In this document: positions 4,001-5,165 of the stretch, piece after piece
Layout of the letters: every line of letters begins with the position of its first letter
Position numbering within the stretch: the stretch's first letter is position 1
Assembly (NCBI GenBank): GCA_050122535.1
Contig: JASFIT010000350.1
Location: 1 to 5,165, forward strand
From: JASFEQ01 sp050122535
GTDB taxonomy: Bacteria > Desulfobacterota > DSM-4660 > Desulfatiglandales > HGW-15
Direction: 5' to 3'
DNA length: 5,165 nt
Position numbers and translations under genes: made by a program
The notes under the pieces: generated by a model
The model's database searches: none
What the model was told of the DNA's origin: nothing
What the model saw: the letters and a program-made list of their open reading frames with translations, nothing else

Positions 4001-4900
4001 ATGTCGGAGAAGATCACACGGCGGATATTTATCAAACGGGGGATGTTTTTGGCTGGAGGTGCGCTGGGCTGGATGGGCCTGATGCCTGCAAAAACGGGTG
4101 CCGTTGCGAAACCGGATATTTTTGTTGTCCACGGGACCAATTTCTTTGACAATACAATCAAAGCCGTAGATGGACTGGGAGGCATAAAACGGATCGTATC
4201 TAAGGGTTCAAGGGTCGGGTTGCTGGTGAATCATTCCTTTCTGAACATCGGCGCCCACGTACACCCGGACATGACCGTGGCCATCGCCGGGATGTGCTTT
4301 GAGGCCGGGGCCAGGGACATCATCCTCATCAAATCCCCTCCATGGGGCTACTACCGCCGCGCCCGCTCCGACAAACAGGCAAAGGACGTGATCAAACGGT
4401 TAAAATCCCCCAGCGGCGACTATAAGACCGTTCGTATTAAGGGAGCACTGGCACTCAAAAAGGCGGAGATCATGAGAGACCTTCTCGAATGCGATGTCTT
4501 CATCAATATGGCCATTGTCAAGAGTCATTCGGCCACCTATATCACGGCCGTTCTGAAAAACATGATGGGATCTGCGCCCTTCTCCACCTGCCGTAAATTC
4601 CATCGCAGGGATCCGATTCACCTGGCGCAATGCATCGCGGACATCAATCTGGTCCGCAGGCCCGATCTATGCGTGATGGACGCCACCGAAGTGTTGGCCA
4701 CGGGTGGTCCCCGCGGACCAGGCCTGGTGAAACGGCCGCTCAAAGTCTTTGCCGGCCGCGATCCGGTCGCTGTGGATGCATACGCCACCCGGCTGCTCGG
4801 CCTCGATCCGAAAAAGATTCTAATGCTAGACTATGCCTCACGTCACGGCATGGGCCAGAAAGATTTAGGGAAGGTTCCGATCAGGGAGATCGACGCTTAA
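4001..4900 (+). CDS. DUF362 domain-containing protein with Tat signal peptide (299 aa)
   Basis: The N-terminus is a twin-arginine signal: TRRIFIK at residues 6-12, a hydrophobic Gly/Ala-rich stretch (about 14-28) and an A-V-A site at 34-36, predicting a mature protein from about Lys37 folded before export to the periplasm. The rest is a DUF362 domain: INMAIVKSHSATYITAVLKNMMG (168-190) holds the family's K-x-H and K-N-x-x-G elements, followed by DAT (227-229), a Gly-rich GGPRGPG loop (235-241), DPVAVDAYA (254-262) and an H-G-M-G...D-L-G close. Some DUF362 proteins carry Fe-S ferredoxin domains; here the cysteines are scattered and no CxxCxxC cluster is present, so the Tat dependence is not explained by an obvious cofactor motif. 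Biochemical function of the family is not established to my knowledge. The start has AAGGGAG ending 5 bases upstream. The gene appears monocistronic. Confidence 0.93.
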   Translation: MSEKITRRIFIKRGMFLAGGALGWMGLMPAKTGAVAKPDIFVVHGTNFFDNTIKAVDGLGGIKRIVSKGSRVGLLVNHSFLNIGAHVHPDMTVAIAGMCFEAGARDIILIKSPPWGYYRRARSDKQAKDVIKRLKSPSGDYKTVRIKGALALKKAEIMRDLLECDVFINMAIVKSHSATYITAVLKNMMGSAPFSTCRKFHRRDPIHLAQCIADINLVRRPDLCVMDATEVLATGGPRGPGLVKRPLKVFAGRDPVAVDAYATRLLGLDPKKILMLDYASRHGMGQKDLGKVPIREIDA

Positions 4901-5035
4901 CCCGGACCCTCGCCTGGGCATGCTCAGCCGACAGCCCTATGGCCAAAAGAAAAACATGTCCATGCCAGCGCAGAGGTTCTAATCCAGGATTGATATTCCT
5001 CTGAAAAAGTCAAGATTCTAGAAATGTTGAAAATC

Positions 5036-5056
5036 GGCAGATTCAAGTGTGCTGCC
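5036..5056 (+). repeat. Short inverted repeat downstream of the DUF362 gene
   Basis: GGCAG (5036-5040) pairs with CTGCC (5052-5056) around 11 bases. No T-tract follows, and it lies 136 bases past the DUF362 stop. It is weak as a terminator. No better intrinsic terminator is visible in 4901-5134. Confidence 0.25.
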
Positions 5057-5063
5057 ATAAATG

Positions 5064-5093
5064 TTGACTTTGAAGGACCTCCAGAAATACAAG
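5064..5093 (+). promoter_or_regulatory. Candidate promoter for the gene starting at 5135
   Basis: TTGACT (5064-5069, 5/6) and TACAAG (5088-5093, 4/6) are separated by 18 bases, placing a transcription start about 35 bases before the ATG at 5135. The match is by eye only. Confidence 0.33.
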
Positions 5094-5134
5094 ATTAGCA
5101 GATGTGAGCTTCGGTGTAGGTAAAAAGGACAAAA

Positions 5135-5165
5135 ATGCCATTTTTTGAATGGGCTTCCGCCTTGC
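5135..5165 (+). CDS. Probable gene start, 3' truncated by window edge
   Basis: ATG at 5135 follows AAAAGGA (5123-5129) with a 5-base spacer and a candidate promoter. The visible codons read MPFFEWASA followed by Leu and continue off the window. Ten residues are too few to name a family. The support is the ribosome binding site, the spacing after an AT-rich non-coding gap and the open frame. Confidence 0.45.
   Translation, partial: MPFFEWASAL

Noticed and set aside
4914..4927. Hairpin CTGGG-CATG-CTCAG after the DUF362 stop as terminator
   Set aside because: Five pairs including a G-U and no following T-tract.
4630..5004. 124-codon plus-strand frame overlapping the DUF362 3' half
   Set aside because: Arg-rich shadow frame of a clear coding gene; no independent start signal.

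Overview
The window looks like chromosomal DNA of a Gram-negative, environmental bacterium with roughly balanced base composition. A GYD-domain protein, a soluble cyclase/TolB-like/TPR fusion and a Tat-exported DUF362 protein fit a deltaproteobacterial (Desulfobacterota-type) or related lineage. That placement is inferred from protein style only; there is no rRNA, tRNA or lineage marker here. I see no transposase, integrase, phage gene or CRISPR array.

Layout: (1) Bases 2-520 hold the C-terminal ATPase half of a sensor histidine kinase cut by the left edge. (2) Bases 521-1377 are mostly non-coding, with one plausible 75-residue orphan small gene (607-834, with its own candidate promoter and ribosome binding site), three perfect inverted repeats between 877 and 977, and a structured 5' leader. 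(3) 1378-1671 is a 97-residue GYD-domain protein. (4) A short convergent gap with hairpins follows. (5) 1850-3604 on the minus strand is a 584-residue class III cyclase-homology domain fused to a TolB-like domain and TPR repeats. (6) 3605-4000 is a divergent intergenic region with a good sigma70-type promoter overlapped by a palindrome. (7) 4001-4900 is a DUF362 protein with a twin-arginine signal. (8) A gap at 4901-5134 leads to a probable gene start at 5135 that runs off the right edge.

The genes do not form an evident operon: each complete gene has its own upstream spacing, and strands alternate. Two carry signalling domains (histidine kinase, cyclase-like), but no cognate response regulator or cNMP effector is visible.

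The two most interesting signals are the GYD-gene leader and the cyclase active site. The leader has, in order, a hairpin that sequesters a Shine-Dalgarno sequence, a 12-codon ORF rich in Met and Cys, and a terminator-like hairpin whose loop contains that ORF's stop codon. This is the geometry expected of translation-coupled attenuation. The cyclase domain keeps the metal and transition-state residues, but by motif alignment its two purine-selecting positions are Asp and Arg instead of the canonical Lys and Asp/Thr.
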